Below, piece by piece: positions 33,509 through 45,660 of a stretch of 64,000 nucleotides of DNA (its first letter is position 1; every line of letters starts with the position of its first letter). This DNA is from Liopterus haemorrhoidalis (lineage: Eukaryota > Arthropoda > Insecta > Coleoptera > Dytiscidae): positions 33,460,306 through 33,524,305 of the forward strand of contig OZ020616.1 of NCBI GenBank assembly GCA_963971575.1. The letters run 5' to 3'. Under the pieces are notes generated by a model. The model did no database searches, was not told the DNA's origin, and saw only the letters and a list, made by a program, of their open reading frames with translations. Both the position numbers and the translations under genes were made by a program.

Positions 33509-35499
33509 TAAGAGTCTTACAAATTGAGCGTCTTTTTTAGTAAGGTTATACGAGGATTGCCTCTTACACGAGGATTGCACTAAACTAGTCATCATAGTTT
33601 GACATTTTTGACGGTACACTTACTCAGAACTTTTGACGTACGAGCGCTATTTGTGTTGTTTACAGTAACGTGAAAAAATCTCGGCTAAAAATGGAATTAA
33701 ATCGTGAATATTTTCTAGCGATTATTTCGACGTGGATTAACTCAACAACAGTGTATCGATTAACTTAATTCGCAATGAAGCACCTTCAAGGACTACTGTT
33801 TATCGATGGTTTGTCGAATTCAATCGTGGCCGTAGTTCGCTTAAGGACGAATTTCGTGAAGGTCGTCCAAAATCGGTTGTTGTTCTGGAAAACATGCTGT
33901 GCGTGAACTGATACTTCAAGATCGTCATGTGACTTATCGTGAGATTGAGATATCCTTGGGCATTAGTGGGACCAGCATATATTTGCTATTGCATGAACAT
34001 TTGGCCGCAAAAAGATTTGTTCGCGTTGGATCCCGCAAAATTTGTCAATCGGAGTGGAAAATGCCTCAATCGGAGTGGAAAAAGTGCTTCGAAAATTGGT
34101 TCAAACACATGGAAAAGTATATTGATATTCATGGAGAATATTTTGAAAAACAATAAAGCCACTTTTGTTTATAAATAATTGTTTTCGATCTCTAATCCTG
34201 AAATATAAATGGCAACCCTCGTATTCTACAGATATGTTCCTCGTATCCTACTGAATGTGTCTGTTTCCTTTGACACTTGGAAAGTAGAAAGTATGACTTT
34301 TTTAATAATGGAGTCGTATACAGTAGAACAACGCCTTCAAATTGTTGAATTATTTTATGAAAATGGGCGTTCAATTCATAATGTGTTTAGAAAATTACGT
34401 GACATTTACAGTTTGCATAATCGTCCATCTGAACGAACTATCGGTAGAATTGTGGGCAAATTTCAACAAACTGGTTCGGTAAAAGATAAAGCAAGAGAAT
34501 AATACACTCGTAGTGGTCATTCGCAAGAATATATTGCTATGGTTCGTGAAAGTGTTTATGAAGACCCAGATATGTCGATTTCTCGACTTTTACAGCAACT
34601 AGGTCTTCCACAAAGCACAACATGGCGTACTTTGAACAAAGATTTATCGATAAAGGCTTATAAAATTCAACTGACACAAAAACTGAAACTGCAAGATCAT
34701 TTGCAACGTCGTAACTTCGTTAGTTGGATAGCAGAACAGCCGAGTGGTTTTTATCAAAAAATCATGTTTTCTGAAGAAGCACATTTTCAAATTTGTAGTA
34801 ACGTTAGTAAGCAAAAGTTCCTCTACCGCATTTGGTAACAGAAAAACCCCGGGGAAAACCAATCACTCAATGCATCCATAAAGAGTCACTTAATCGCACT
34901 ATGTGCATTTTGGTTTGGTGGTGTTATTGGTCCGTATTTTTTCGAGAATAACAATAGTAACGCTGTAACCATGAATGGGCTTTGATAGCTGTTTTCTTGT
35001 GGAGGAAATTGGAAGATATTAACTTAGACGGCATGCGGTTTCAACAGGACCGTGCTACGTCCCATACAGCTTGTGAAACATTGACTTTTTTGCACGAGAA
35101 ATTTCCAGGTTGCGTAATCTCAAGAAACGGTGATGTCCACTGGACAACAAGATCGTGCAATTTGATACCGTTGGACTTTTTTCTGAGGAGCATCGTGAAA
35201 GGACAGGTCTATAAAAATAATCCCAAAGCGTTTCCTGATTTGAAAATTGAAATAATTCGTGTTATTGGCGAGATAGAGCCGCAATTATACCCAGATGTTA
35301 CTGAAAATTTTGATAACAGAGTGACCCACTGTGAAGACCCAACAGATGCTCATTTGGCTGAAATTATATTTCGTGTATAAATGTCATGCTTTCTACTTTT
35401 ATTATCAATATAAACATTTTTACATTTAATGAGAATTTTGTATTTTATTAATCAATGGAAAAAGCCTTTATTAGCTGGCTCAATTTGAAAGACCCTTTA
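33509..35499 (+). mobile_element. rosa-type (DD41D) Tc1/mariner element with nested MITE
   Basis: TA-flanked. Left end AGAGTCTTACAAATTGAGC and right end complementary to AAGGGTCTTTCAAATTGAGC. A mariner MITE (33549-34223) lies between the left TIR and the ORF. Coding from ATG 34308 gives ESYTVEQRLQIVELFYENGR with the HTH, an in-frame stop at 34500, FSEEAHFQICSN near 34770 (first Asp changed to Glu), a frameshift near 34840-34990, then FQQDRATSHTA and IPLDFFL, ending in LAEIIFRV. There are 41 residues between the second and third aspartates. Inactive. Confidence 0.85.
33549..34223 (+). mobile_element. Internally deleted mariner MITE, copy 1
   Basis: TA-flanked, termini CGAGGATTGCCTCTTA and complement of CGAGGGTTGCCATTTATATT. 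The 5' part keeps the helix-turn-helix region (TVYRWFVEFNRGRSSLKDEF and ELILQDRHVTYREIEISLGI). At about 34048 it jumps to the extreme C-terminus (CFENWFKHMEKYIDIHGEYF), so the whole catalytic core is missing. The junction carries a ~21-bp direct duplication containing TCAATCGGAGTGGAAAATGC. Copy 2 at 61451-62162 has the same junction. Confidence 0.88.
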
Positions 35500-36636
35500 T
35501 TACAACTAACATTCCTACCCGACCATTAACTTCCATATAAAGTCCAATTATAGCTTCCATGATAGTCCAAAGTTCTACTCCTTCTATTACTTTGTAAAGA
35601 AGTTCATTTAAATCTCCAGTAAGAAAGAATTTAGCCCTCGATGACTATTCTAATTCATCTTTCAACCTTCTTTCAATGTATTTTTTTTTTTGCTACGTAC
35701 TTTAAAAACTTTCAATATTGTTAAATTTTAAATGAGGAAAGACACAGAAGGATACAGAAATTAAAAATTGTTTTTTATAGAATTTTTTATTGCTCTGGTA
35801 AAATTATAATGACCATTAATTGGCTCGCATTCGAATCGAACGCACAGCGCGTTTAATTATAGACACGAGATAACCAAGAGGGCAGATTTTTGATATCACG
35901 CGCATTAGAATAGTGCAATACGGATTTGTGTGAATTAAGCTTGACTTATTACAAAGCAGAGATAATTATAAAAACAATTTGCACATAATATTGTTTAGTT
36001 CGTATTTCGAACGCCATTAATTTTCTTAAAAATTACAGCGCAGACCGTTTAATAAACTCAATTGAAGTGGGCCTTATTGAACTTGTAATTAAAATAACCT
36101 AACGGGTAACAAAAACTATATCTATCTATCTGTATATCTATCGCTATATCTATCTATATCTTCCAAAATATAGATAATTGGAAACTAAAAGAGGCTTATA
36201 CAACCTCATTTCAACGAAAATTTGGACATAACAAATGGTATATAACACCTTCATCCACTTTCCCCTTCAATTGTATCAATGTGTTCATTGAAAAGTAGAT
36301 TTGAGCCATATATGTATGATACCCAAGTCACGCATTGAATCTTTTCTTGATAATTGTTTATTATTGTTGTTAAACCTTTATTATATGACAATTTCAATAA
36401 TGTGCTTTAGGTACACTTCTTATTGTATGGAATCATTTATTAATCGTAGATAATTATAGATTCTTTAATTTCCATAATACTTGAGGCAATAGTTCTCTTT
36501 TACGTCAATGATTTTCGTAGTAGCCTTCACAAAAATCATATTTCGAGGAAATTTACACTGTTGTTTGTCAATAAGTAATAGTAAAGTAGAATTCTTACTT
36601 TGGTACATAACGAGTGCTGATATCTTATGAACCCAC
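35500..36636. other. Intronic sequence with a tetranucleotide microsatellite
   Basis: TATC-type repeats at about 36115-36165. Otherwise AT-rich, no gene seen. Confidence 0.5.
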
Positions 36637-36638
36637 TA

Positions 36639-37030
36639 TAGTCTATCTCAGAAAGACTGATAGTAATAAAATTTATTATTTGTAAAAAGTTATTATTTCT
36701 TCACACAGAAGCGGCTTACAAAATATGAATAGTTCGAAACGAAATATTGTTAAAAACAACCGAGTGTGCCGCAAATCTTATATGGGAATACGAACTAGGG
36801 TTAAACACAATAGATCATAAAAATTTGACCCTAAAATTTTGAGGTAAAATATGGTGACAGGCGTGCGTTTAATGATATGATAAATATGGTCACAGGCGCG
36901 CGTTTAATAAAATGATAAATAGTAATATAGAAATACACAAAACAAATTTAAACGTGTTTAAAATGTGCACGCCACTGGTAAACTGCTTGACAAAAAGATT
37001 TATTACTATCAGTCTTTCTGAGATAGACTA
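36639..37030. mobile_element. TA-flanked MITE next to a cyclase exon (392 bp)
   Basis: Near-perfect ~35-bp inverted ends starting TAGTCTATCTCAGAAAGACT, with TA on both sides (36637-36638, 37031-37032). Inside is a ~45-bp direct repeat containing GGTCACAGGCGCGCGTTTAA-like sequence. Non-coding; Tc1/mariner type by TSD. It lies ~110 bp downstream (in gene direction) of the 37.1-kb exon donor. Confidence 0.75.
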
Positions 37031-37146
37031 TAATAAACTCTACGGTTTTATACAAAAAAAAAAAAAACATCTAAAAATAATTTGCAAATTTTCAGATGTT
37101 TTTTATTTGTCACAGAATCTAAAAAAATAGTGAAATATGAACTTAC

Positions 37147-37383
37147 ATTGTCCCAGGTGAATGGCACTTTCGGTCTGCGAACTTTGAAGTAATTGGTGAC
37201 TGGTTTCCCTAGCATACTACCCTGGCCAGTGCGTACTTCCAGCAGCTTCACTCCACAACCCAAGATGGTCATCTGGGGGCTCAGCAATATTCCAAAAGGG
37301 AATAGCTTCAGAAGAAGATCACACGACACTGCACTCATCATCTTTCGCTCTGGATGTAACGTAATATGAGCTTTTGAAATCAT
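37147..37383 (-). CDS. Soluble guanylyl cyclase exon, HNOBA/PAS-like domain
   Basis: A 237-bp exon of 79 whole codons. The acceptor AG is at 37384-37385 and the donor GTAAGT at 37141-37146. The peptide contains LLLKLFPFGILLSPQMTI, then GKPVTNYFKVRRPKVPFTWD. The LFPFxxxLxxxMTI core and the RRPK...FTW motif are typical of the PAS-like HNOBA domain of soluble guanylyl cyclases, which mediates dimerisation and signal transfer. Its first codon is ATG, but this is an internal exon: the acceptor lies directly before it and homologous proteins extend further upstream. A 392-bp TIR element lies about 110 bp beyond the donor. Confidence 0.9.
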
Positions 37384-38587
37384 CTTATAACAAAAAATAT
37401 TTTATCTTATAAAATTCTTGTTGAGAAAATACGTTTCATATAAAGGATGATAAATATTAGCAATGCTACGCAAATTATGTCAAAAAATTTGTTTTGACAG
37501 ATTACACTGGTCAACAAATTTAAACTTTTTTTTTGCTGACTTAGATCTGATACTTGTTTTTAATTAGGGGTGCTGATTTCAAAAATGTTAACAGTTTCTG
37601 CCTATCACGTCAAATTTTTGTTCTATCGTATTTTGACTTTTTTCACCTTTTCACGTTCTGATATACGTCTACTTTAATTTCAACTTCGTTCTTGTTGTCC
37701 AATATATTTCGTAGGAACGCCTTACATGCAGGTACTTGTTATAGACCTTTTTACAACGGCGGGAAGGGGAAATAGTGTCAGGGGTAAGGTACTTACGCAT
37801 TAAAATGCATTAAAATGTAATTACAACTGTTCTCATTTTCTTTCTTTCACTATAAATAAAATTTTAAGAATATTTTCTAATTATTTAGTCAAATTTGTAC
37901 CAATTGCAGTATCGACGTCTAAAATTAAACGATAGAAGCATTATTTGGCCGAAAATATGTATTTGTTGTAGAGCAAAAATCTGATGTGATACGCAAAAAC
38001 TGATGTGATATTTGAGTACAGCAGCACCAAATTAGTAAGAAACAAGTCTCAGATGTAAGTCACCAAAAATTGTGTTGACCAGTGTTATAGTCCAAATAAT
38101 AAGAGATTAACTATCTGCTTATATATGAATTAAATCGTCTAAAAATGATTTGAAAATTGTCGGATGTTTTTTCTTATATTTGTCACAGAATCTAAATAAA
38201 TAGTCTGTAATATTATTGTAATATTATCTATCTAGATACCGCGTTTTTTTGGGTTCATAGTTGAGTAGGGTACATAGAAAACCTTATATCAGTGGTCGGC
38301 AACTATTAGTAGGCCAAGTGCCACTCGTTATGAAATCTAAAACTACCAGTCGGGTTGTGTACCACCCCACCCCAGTGGAGATGGGGTGGTTTTTAAAATA
38401 GAAAAAAAAAAAAAAGATTTAAGTAACCAGCAAAAAATATGAAACAATGTAAAAGTTACAGTTTTCGTTATGTAGACGTTTCATTTGACATTTTTTTTAA
38501 ATTTCCTATACTTTATGAGGTGTGTAAATTAAGTAACCGGACTGGTAAAATAGCTTTTGATCTGGCAACATCTGGCAACATACGAGT

Positions 38588-38969
38588 TTGAGTAGTTTTA
38601 TTGTCCGTAGCGATTTTTTTCGTGAAACATTTTTTCTAGTGCGTTCTAAAAATGAGAATTCATTTCGAACAACGGTATGCTACCAGGCTTTGCTTCAGAC
38701 TTGGGCACAGTGCAACGGAAACTTTTGCAAAACTTCAGCAGGCCTACGGAGACAGTGTTTTGTCAAGGACCCAGGTTTTTTTGTGGTTTAAGGTATTTTC
38801 AGAAGAAAGAGTGTTGACTGAAGATGAATCACGCAGTGGAAGGCCTTCATTTTCAAGAACCGATGAAAATGTCGACAAAATCCGAGATCTTGTGCGTTCA
38901 GATCGTCGATCGACAGTCAGAATGATCAGGGAAGTGTTGAATTTGCGCCACTGGCACTTAAAAAATTAA
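38588..38969 (+). pseudogene. Mariner transposase N-terminal fragment
   Basis: Frame 38652-38969 encodes QRYATRLCFRLGHSATETFA, KLQQAYGDSVLSRTQVFLWF and SGRPSFSRTDENVDKIRDLV, the paired-like helix-turn-helix region and GRP linker of a mariner/SETMAR-type transposase. It ends abruptly after MIREVLNLRH; the D,D34D core is absent. The upstream sequence has only a weak candidate TIR (GGTGTGTAAATTAAGTAACC near 38519). Confidence 0.82.
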
Positions 38970-39239
38970 AATGATAGCTGTTTATTATTCATTGTAAATC
39001 GAAGATTTAACATGTAAACAAACGAGGACAACTTTCACATTAGTCGTTTCGATCAGCTGTTTTACAGCGATTGCAACGACGTCATCGGTCATTGTTGTGT
39101 CCAATTGTTTAACAAAATTACAGTATAAAACCATGAATTTATAATTTTTCATTGCTTATCTTTTCCACCTCTTCATGTTCCTTTTCTTTTCCTCCTCTAA
39201 AGTTCTTTTATATTGTATCAGTTTTTCTTTGTACTAGTG

Positions 39240-39798
39240 CAGGGGTTCTTAAACTTATGTAATCCGAGGACCCCCTCTTGTATAACGTTTTCTTTTGCAG
39301 ACCCCATTCCAACCCTAGGCATTTTGAGCCGTTCTTGAGACTTAATTTATGGCTCAATAATCTCATGTACTACGTTATAATAAATATTGGTAAAAATGTA
39401 TCGCTGGTTATTTTAATAAATGGTCTTGTGCATTTATAGAGATGAACATTTTTATTAGCATATAGAATAAAAAACATAAAATGAATAAAAATAGTAATAA
39501 AAAGAATTAAAAAAGTTACAAATTATAAAACTTTAAACGCATACAAACATTTCTTGGTCAAATATTGGTCAAAATAGATCTTATTATAATATGTTTTCTG
39601 TAAATAATTTGCTAATTATTGTTTAGTTATGTAACATAACGTATATAACAACAAATACAAAAAGTCTTGACCATGCAGGATTTTTATTAAATGAGTTATT
39701 TGAATAAAAGCAAAAAGTTGGGGGATGTAAAGTTAATGTGAAAATTGTTTCACGGACCCCCGGTAATTGTTACGCGGACCCGAGTTTAAGAACCGCTG
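39240..39798. mobile_element. hAT-type MITE (559 bp)
   Basis: Ends CAGGGGTTCTTAAACTT and complement of CAGCGGTTCTTAAACTC. Flanking octamers TACTAGTG and TACTATTA match at 6 of 8 positions, consistent with an aged 8-bp TSD. CGGACCCCC/GGGGG-type subterminal motifs occur on both sides. Non-coding. Confidence 0.78.
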
Positions 39799-40264
39799 TA
39801 CTATTATATTGAAGAACTATTTGTGACCTTTATATATATTTTATTACACACAATGTAAGGAACGACAAATAAATTTCATACTCTTGACAATGATTCTTAT
39901 ATTATGACAGGGTCACACGTAAAGAAAACTTTGTATAACATAAAATGTTTGTACGCAGGGGAATATGTTGGAAGTAAAATGGAATATTTTACTAACTTTC
40001 TGTATATTAAGTATCTTAACTTTGTGACAGCACGTGTGCTAGATACTGTTTGACAATTGACGAATCGTAATAACTTTATTCATGTACCTAATGACTGGAA
40101 GGAATATCATATTATTGTGTATTTAAAAAGACAATAGTAGATATATTGACGTGGACACTTATAGCGTTACGCGTGTGCGTCACTTTAGACCAGAGTTTCC
40201 CAAACTTTTTGAGCCGCGGAGCAAAAGAGAAGAATTCCTCGCGGAGCACTATCGCTGCTACATA

Positions 40265-40932
40265 TCGTACATATATACTTAGCTAGTGTGTGTTAGTGAT
40301 CTGGGTAACACTGTGACGTAATTTTTCCTAAGGTTCTCGTGATTGGCTAACTGGGAAACGGGGTGTTCCCAGTTTGACTTGACTGACAGGTATTTTGCAA
40401 ATTTATTATTTAAAAATCTACGAATATAATTACATATAGAAATGTATAGGATTTCGTGGGCATAAACAAGAAACCCTAGGATACTCCTATATCCTTAGAA
40501 CAGTATTTTGCAGATTTATTTTCTAAGAATCTACGAATATAATTATACACATAAAAGTCTAGGATTTCGTAGGCATAAACAAGAGACTCTAGATACTCTT
40601 GTTTCCTCTGACCGATATAAACAATATTTTGCACATTTATTCTCTAAGAATCTACAAATCTAATTACAGACATAAATGTCTAGGGTTTCGTAGGCATAAA
40701 CAAGAGACTCTAGATACTCCTGTTTCTTTTGACCGATATGAACAATATTTTGCAGATTTATTCTCTAAGAATCTGCGGATAAATTATATACATAAATGTC
40801 TAGGGTTTCGTAGGCATAAACAAGAAACTGGCAACGAAATTAGGATACGTTAAAAAATAAAACCAAATACACGTACAAACAATTGAAATTTTTATATTAT
40901 AAATCCGTCATTGTTGACGGGTAATAACCTAG
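40265..40932 (+). mobile_element. Helitron-like element with ~120-bp tandem repeats, copy 1
   Basis: Starts A|TCGTACATATATACTTAGC and ends CTAG|T, with the hairpin CCGTCATTGTTGACGG (40905-40920) 8 bp before CTAG. These are Helitron end features; there is no TSD. Inside are four ~113-121 bp units with GTAGGCATAAACAAGA and TTGACCGATATGAACAATAT. Same family as 52070-52850 and 52948-53228. Non-autonomous. Confidence 0.75.
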
Positions 40933-41083
40933 TTTATATATAATTTAGTTACATCTTGACGTGTGATATGTTGATCGATACAGGATAATTGTTTTATGTC
41001 GATCTTGAAAAGTTATTTGGTTACGTACTATAACTGAGCAAAATATCAAAATGATTTATTTGAAGCCAAAATATTAATAAAAA

Positions 41084-41740
41084 ATCAGCTGTGGTCACCA
41101 CAAGACCGACCGCCATCACAAAGTACTTAAATAAAATACTTTCTAACACAGAAATTATTTACCATAACCATAGAAACATTACATATACGTATGACAAAAA
41201 ATAGTAAAATTAATTTTTAATAAGTATTTCAAGTGTTATTACTATAATGAAAATATTTTTCTAAGCAAAAAAAAAATCAGCTGTGGCCACCACACGACTG
41301 ACCGCCATCACAAAATAATCATGGAAACATTACATACTCGTATGATAAAACAGATCGAACAATATCACAAAAATATGAAAATAGAAAAATATATTAAGTT
41401 GTATCAAAAAATGCCACAAATAAAAGTTGATACTTATAACTTTTGATAACAATTTTTTTTTCGAAATATTTTTCTGTTGAGAAATATGTTAAAACCGATG
41501 CGAAAAATCTTCCATTTCTAGATGACAAAAGTTGATTAACTGATAAAAATTCGTTTAGACAAATTCGCTTTACACCTGTCTAGGCAACGGCAGACAGACC
41601 GACAGACATCATGCTAAAAATAGTAAAAACATTATGAAGGAACCTCAATTCGTGGACATTCATCGAAATTTAAAAATGTCCAAATCGGTATGCACACACT
41701 AGCACATGATAGTAATATATGAACATACTTGTCCTCTACT
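41084..41740 (+). repeat. Dispersed repeat K, copy 1
   Basis: Starts AATCAGCTGTGGTCACCACA (this module occurs again at 41278) and ends in a CAGACAGACCGACAGACATC tract followed by a conserved ~100-bp tail. The same blocks occur at 58909-60106 and, in part, 61047-61290. Class unknown. Confidence 0.65.
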
Positions 41741-42639
41741 GGACGTTCTGAGATGGAGATTGTGGCAGCATTTTTTAACGATCCGTACTTTAGCCAGCAG
41801 TCCATTGAAAAATAATCGCAACAAAAACAAATAAATAACATTGCACTACTATGACTTATTGTCTGAATTATAAGAGATCTAAAGAATATAATTCATGTTC
41901 CTATTGCATGAAATGTCACAACATCCATTATCTATTATTTGACAAATTTTAAAGAATTTGTATTACATTTATATATGCCGTTCGTATAATATATCAGGCC
42001 TGTAATAGAAGAGTCACTCAGCTGTACATTTGTATTTCATATAGGTTAAAACTTTTTCAATGACCAATTGAACCATTGAAATTCGAGCGCATTTATTCAA
42101 AATTATTGGGGGGCAATAAAATTTTATTGTACTGACTTTTGTTATCTTCAGTAGCCTCTAATTTCTAAAAAACAAAAAACACTATTTTCACATCTGACCG
42201 CATTTATTTTTTTAACTTTTCTGTCTAAACTGCTCGCGAAGCACTAGTAGACGCTCTGCGGAGCACTAGTAGACGCTCCGCGGAGCACAGTTTGGGAAAC
42301 TCTGCTTTAGACTAAAGACAATATAACAATAATTATTGCCAAATTAAATAAATACAATTTGAAATATTATTTTTAACAGTTATTCAACTGTTATAACCTA
42401 AAATATGAACTTGACATTAAAGAAAAGTTTTAATCAATGTTTGTAGTTGAAAACGTTTATTCTAACGTTTTCATTTCCATCTGTTGGTAATGTTTTTAAA
42501 GTCTAAAATTCTCTGTCACTGTGATTATGCGCATACATACATTCGTGGCCTTTTAAACTGAGAAGCCATTTCTTCCGTCTTACTTCGTCGCCAGTCTTTT
42601 TGTCAATGTATTAAGATAGCTGTGCGCTTTATAGAAGTA

Positions 42640-45600
42640 CTAGCTGAAAACCCGTGCTTCGCTACGGTATATTGATGGTCTCATTGGCATAAAATCCGCA
42701 GTTTGTTTTTCAACTTGTGTATGGGTAACCTTTGTAACAAAACATTTAGTCGATATCTCATATGTCCTAAGAGATATTGAGGAACCCGTGAAAAAACATT
42801 TTACTCCTTTTCACCAGATAGGGGTCGAACTTGAAAACATCCTTTCTTAGTGGGTTCTTACTTCATACTGAAATATGTACTCTCCGAATTTTTTATTTTT
42901 AACAAAAAAATACTAATTTACCCTTTAAGAGTGAAAGAAAACTGTCAAACTGTGAAAACATATATGCCAAAATGGAATGTTATAACTCAACAACCGCTGG
43001 AAATACAAAGGGTTCTATAATTCACCCCGAATGTAGATTCACCTCTTTAGGGGTTGATTAAGATAAAATCCTGAAATACATTTTTCGGCATTTGTATGGG
43101 TAATCTTTATAAGCAAAAACCAAGTCTATATCTTATTGATCCTAGAATATGTTAAGGCGTCCTTGAAATCACAATTCCCTCTTTTCACCCTTTAGGGGTG
43201 ATATTTGTTGTGTGATAAAGGTAAAAAACTGTTAAAACCATTTCGAGACATTTTAAAAAAACACAGGAATTACGACGCGATGTATAATCTACCCCGTTTG
43301 TAGAATCACCCCTTTAGGGGTTGATTAGGACGTAATCCTGAAATAAGTTTTTCGGCATTTGTATGGGTAATTTTTGTAAGCAAACACCAAGTCGATATCT
43401 TATTGGTCCTAAAAGAATTAAGGAATTACTGAAATCACATTTCACCCCTTTTCACCTTTAAGGGGTGAAATTAAAAAAAAAATGTCAAAATCATTTCGAG
43501 ATATTAAAAAAAAAAACACCTATGTGCCAAAAAGTAATGTTGCAACTAAACGAACACAGGAAATGCGACGGGATGTATAATTCATCCCGATTGTAGATCC
43601 ACCCCTTAAGGGGTTGATTAGGACAAAATCCAAAAATTGGTTTTTCGGTATTAGCATGGGTAGTTTTTGTAAGCAAAAACCAAGTAGATATCTTATTGAT
43701 CCTAATAAATGTTAAACAATCCTTGAAATCACATTTTACCCCTTTTTACCCTTTAGGGGTTAAATTTAAAAAAATTGTCAAAACATTTCGAGATATTTTA
43801 AAAATACGCCTATGTGCCAAAAAGAAACCTTATAACTCAACAAACACAGGGAATACGACGGGATGTATAATTCACCCCAATTGTAGATCCACCGTTTAGG
43901 GGTTGATTAGGACAAAAATCCTGAAATATATTTTTCCGTATTTGTATGGGTAATCTTTGTAAGCAAAAAGCAAGTCGATATCTTATTGGCCCTAAGAGAT
44001 ATTAAGGAATCCTTGAAATCACAATCCACCCATTTTCACCCTTTAGGGGTGAAATTTAAAAAAAACTGTCAATAATATTTCGAGATATTTTAAAAAGATA
44101 CCTATGTGCCAAAAAGTAATGTTGCAACTAAAAGAACACAGGAAATACGACGGGATGTATAATTCACCTTGATTGTAGATCCACCGTTTAGGGGTTGATT
44201 AGGACAAAAATCCTGAAATATATTTTTCCGTATTTGTATGGGTAATCTTTGTAATCAAAAAGCAAGTCAATATCTTATTGGCCCTAAGAGATTTAAGGAA
44301 ACCTTGAAATCACAATTCACCCCTTTTCACCCTTTAGAGGTGAAATTTTTAAAAACTATCAAAACCGATATTTTAGAAAGACACCTATGTGCTAAAAAGT
44401 AATGTTGCAACTAAACGAACACAGGAAATACAGCGGGATGTATTATTCACCCCGATTGCAGATCCACCCCTTAAGGGGTTGATTAGGACAAAATCAAAAA
44501 ATTGGGTTTTCGGTATTTGCAAGGGTAGTTTTTGTAAGCAAAAACCAAGTCGATGTCTTATTGGTGTTAAAAAATATTAAACAATCCTTGAAATCACAAT
44601 TCACCCCTTTTCGCCCTTTAGGGGTTAAATTTAAATAAGTTTTCAAAACCATTTCGTGATATTTTAAAAAGACGCCTATGTGCCAAAAATAAACCTTATA
44701 TCTCAATAAACACAGGAAATACGACGAAATGTATAACTCACCCCGATTGTAGATCCACCCCTTTAGGGGTTGATTAGGACAAACTCCTGAAATATATTTT
44801 TCGGTATTTGTATGGATAATCTTTGTAATCAAAAAGCAAGTCAATATCTTATTGGCCCTAAGAGATTTAAGGAAACCTTGAAATCACAATTCACCCCTTT
44901 TCACCCTTTAGAGGTGAAATTTTTAAAAACTATCAAAACCGATATTTTAGAAAGACACCTATGTGCTAAAAAGTAATGTTGCAACTAAACGAACACAGGA
45001 AATACAACGGAATGTATAACTCACCCCGATTGTAGATCCACCCCTTTAGGGGTTGATTAGGACAAATTCCTGAAATAAGTTTTTCGGTAATTGTATGAAT
45101 AATCTTTGCAAGCAAACAGTAAGTCCAAATCTTATTGGTCCTAAGAGATATTAAAGAATCCTTAAAATCACAATTCACCCCTTTTCACCCTTTAGGGGTG
45201 AAATTTCAAAAAACTGTCAATACCATTTCGAGATATTTAAAAAAGACACCTATGTGCCAAAAAGTAATCCTGCAACTAAACGAACACAGGAAATATAACG
45301 GGATGTATAATCCACCCCTATTGTAGGTTCACCCCTTTAGGGGTTGATTAGGGCAAAATACCGAAATTGGTTTTTCGGCATTTGTATGGGTAATACTTGT
45401 AAGCAAAAACTAAGTCGATATCCCATCGGCCCTAAGAGATATTAAGTAATTCGTGAAATCACATTTCACCCCTTTTCATCCCCTAGGAGTGGAATTTCGA
45501 AAAATCCCTTCTTAGTGGGTGCTTACGTCATGAAGGGAATATACTCTCCGAATTTCAAGTTTCTAGGCCTAGGGGTTCGGGCTGGGCGGTGATGAGTGAG

Positions 45601-45660
45601 TCAGTCAGTCAGTCAGTCAGTCAGTCAGTCAGTCAGGACACTGCCTTTTCTATATATAGA
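42640..45660 (-). mobile_element. Non-autonomous Helitron 1 with ~290-bp array
   Basis: Read on the minus strand it starts A|TCTATATATAGAAAAGGCAG and ends with hairpin CCGTAGCGAAGCACGG, GTTTTCAG, CTAG|T. This is the standard Helitron end structure, inserted between A and T without TSD. Next to the 5' end is a (GACT)n run (45593-45636). The body is an array of about nine ~290-bp units (GGGGTTGATTAGGACAAAAT at ~43049, 43317, 43610, 43899, 44192, 44475, 44768, 45050 and 45342), each with a CCCTTTAGGGGT palindrome. No Rep/helicase ORF. Confidence 0.85.

Larger units (their letters stand above)
40191..42304. mobile_element. hAT-type element (2,114 bp) filled by other repeats
   Basis: Ends CAGAGTTTCCCAAACTTTTT and complement of CAGAGTTTCCCAAACTGTG, flanked by a perfect 8-bp duplication CTTTAGAC (40183-40190 and 42305-42312). 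GCGGAGC motifs repeat near both ends. The interior contains a Helitron-like element (40265-40932) and a repeat with CAGA runs (41084-41740). No hAT transposase was recognised. Confidence 0.85.

Noticed and set aside
38298..38400. hAT left end (CAGTGGTCGGCAACTATTAG)
   Set aside because: It resembles hAT termini, but I could not find a matching right end or TSD before 38520.
41700..41830. Possible extra cyclase exon on the minus strand (frame containing CWLKYGSLKNAATISISERP)
   Set aside because: No acceptor AG in a suitable position, its frame at the GTATGT donor does not fit the next exon, and exons 55603-55736 and 37147-37383 already join in phase. The segment also lies within a hAT/repeat K region.
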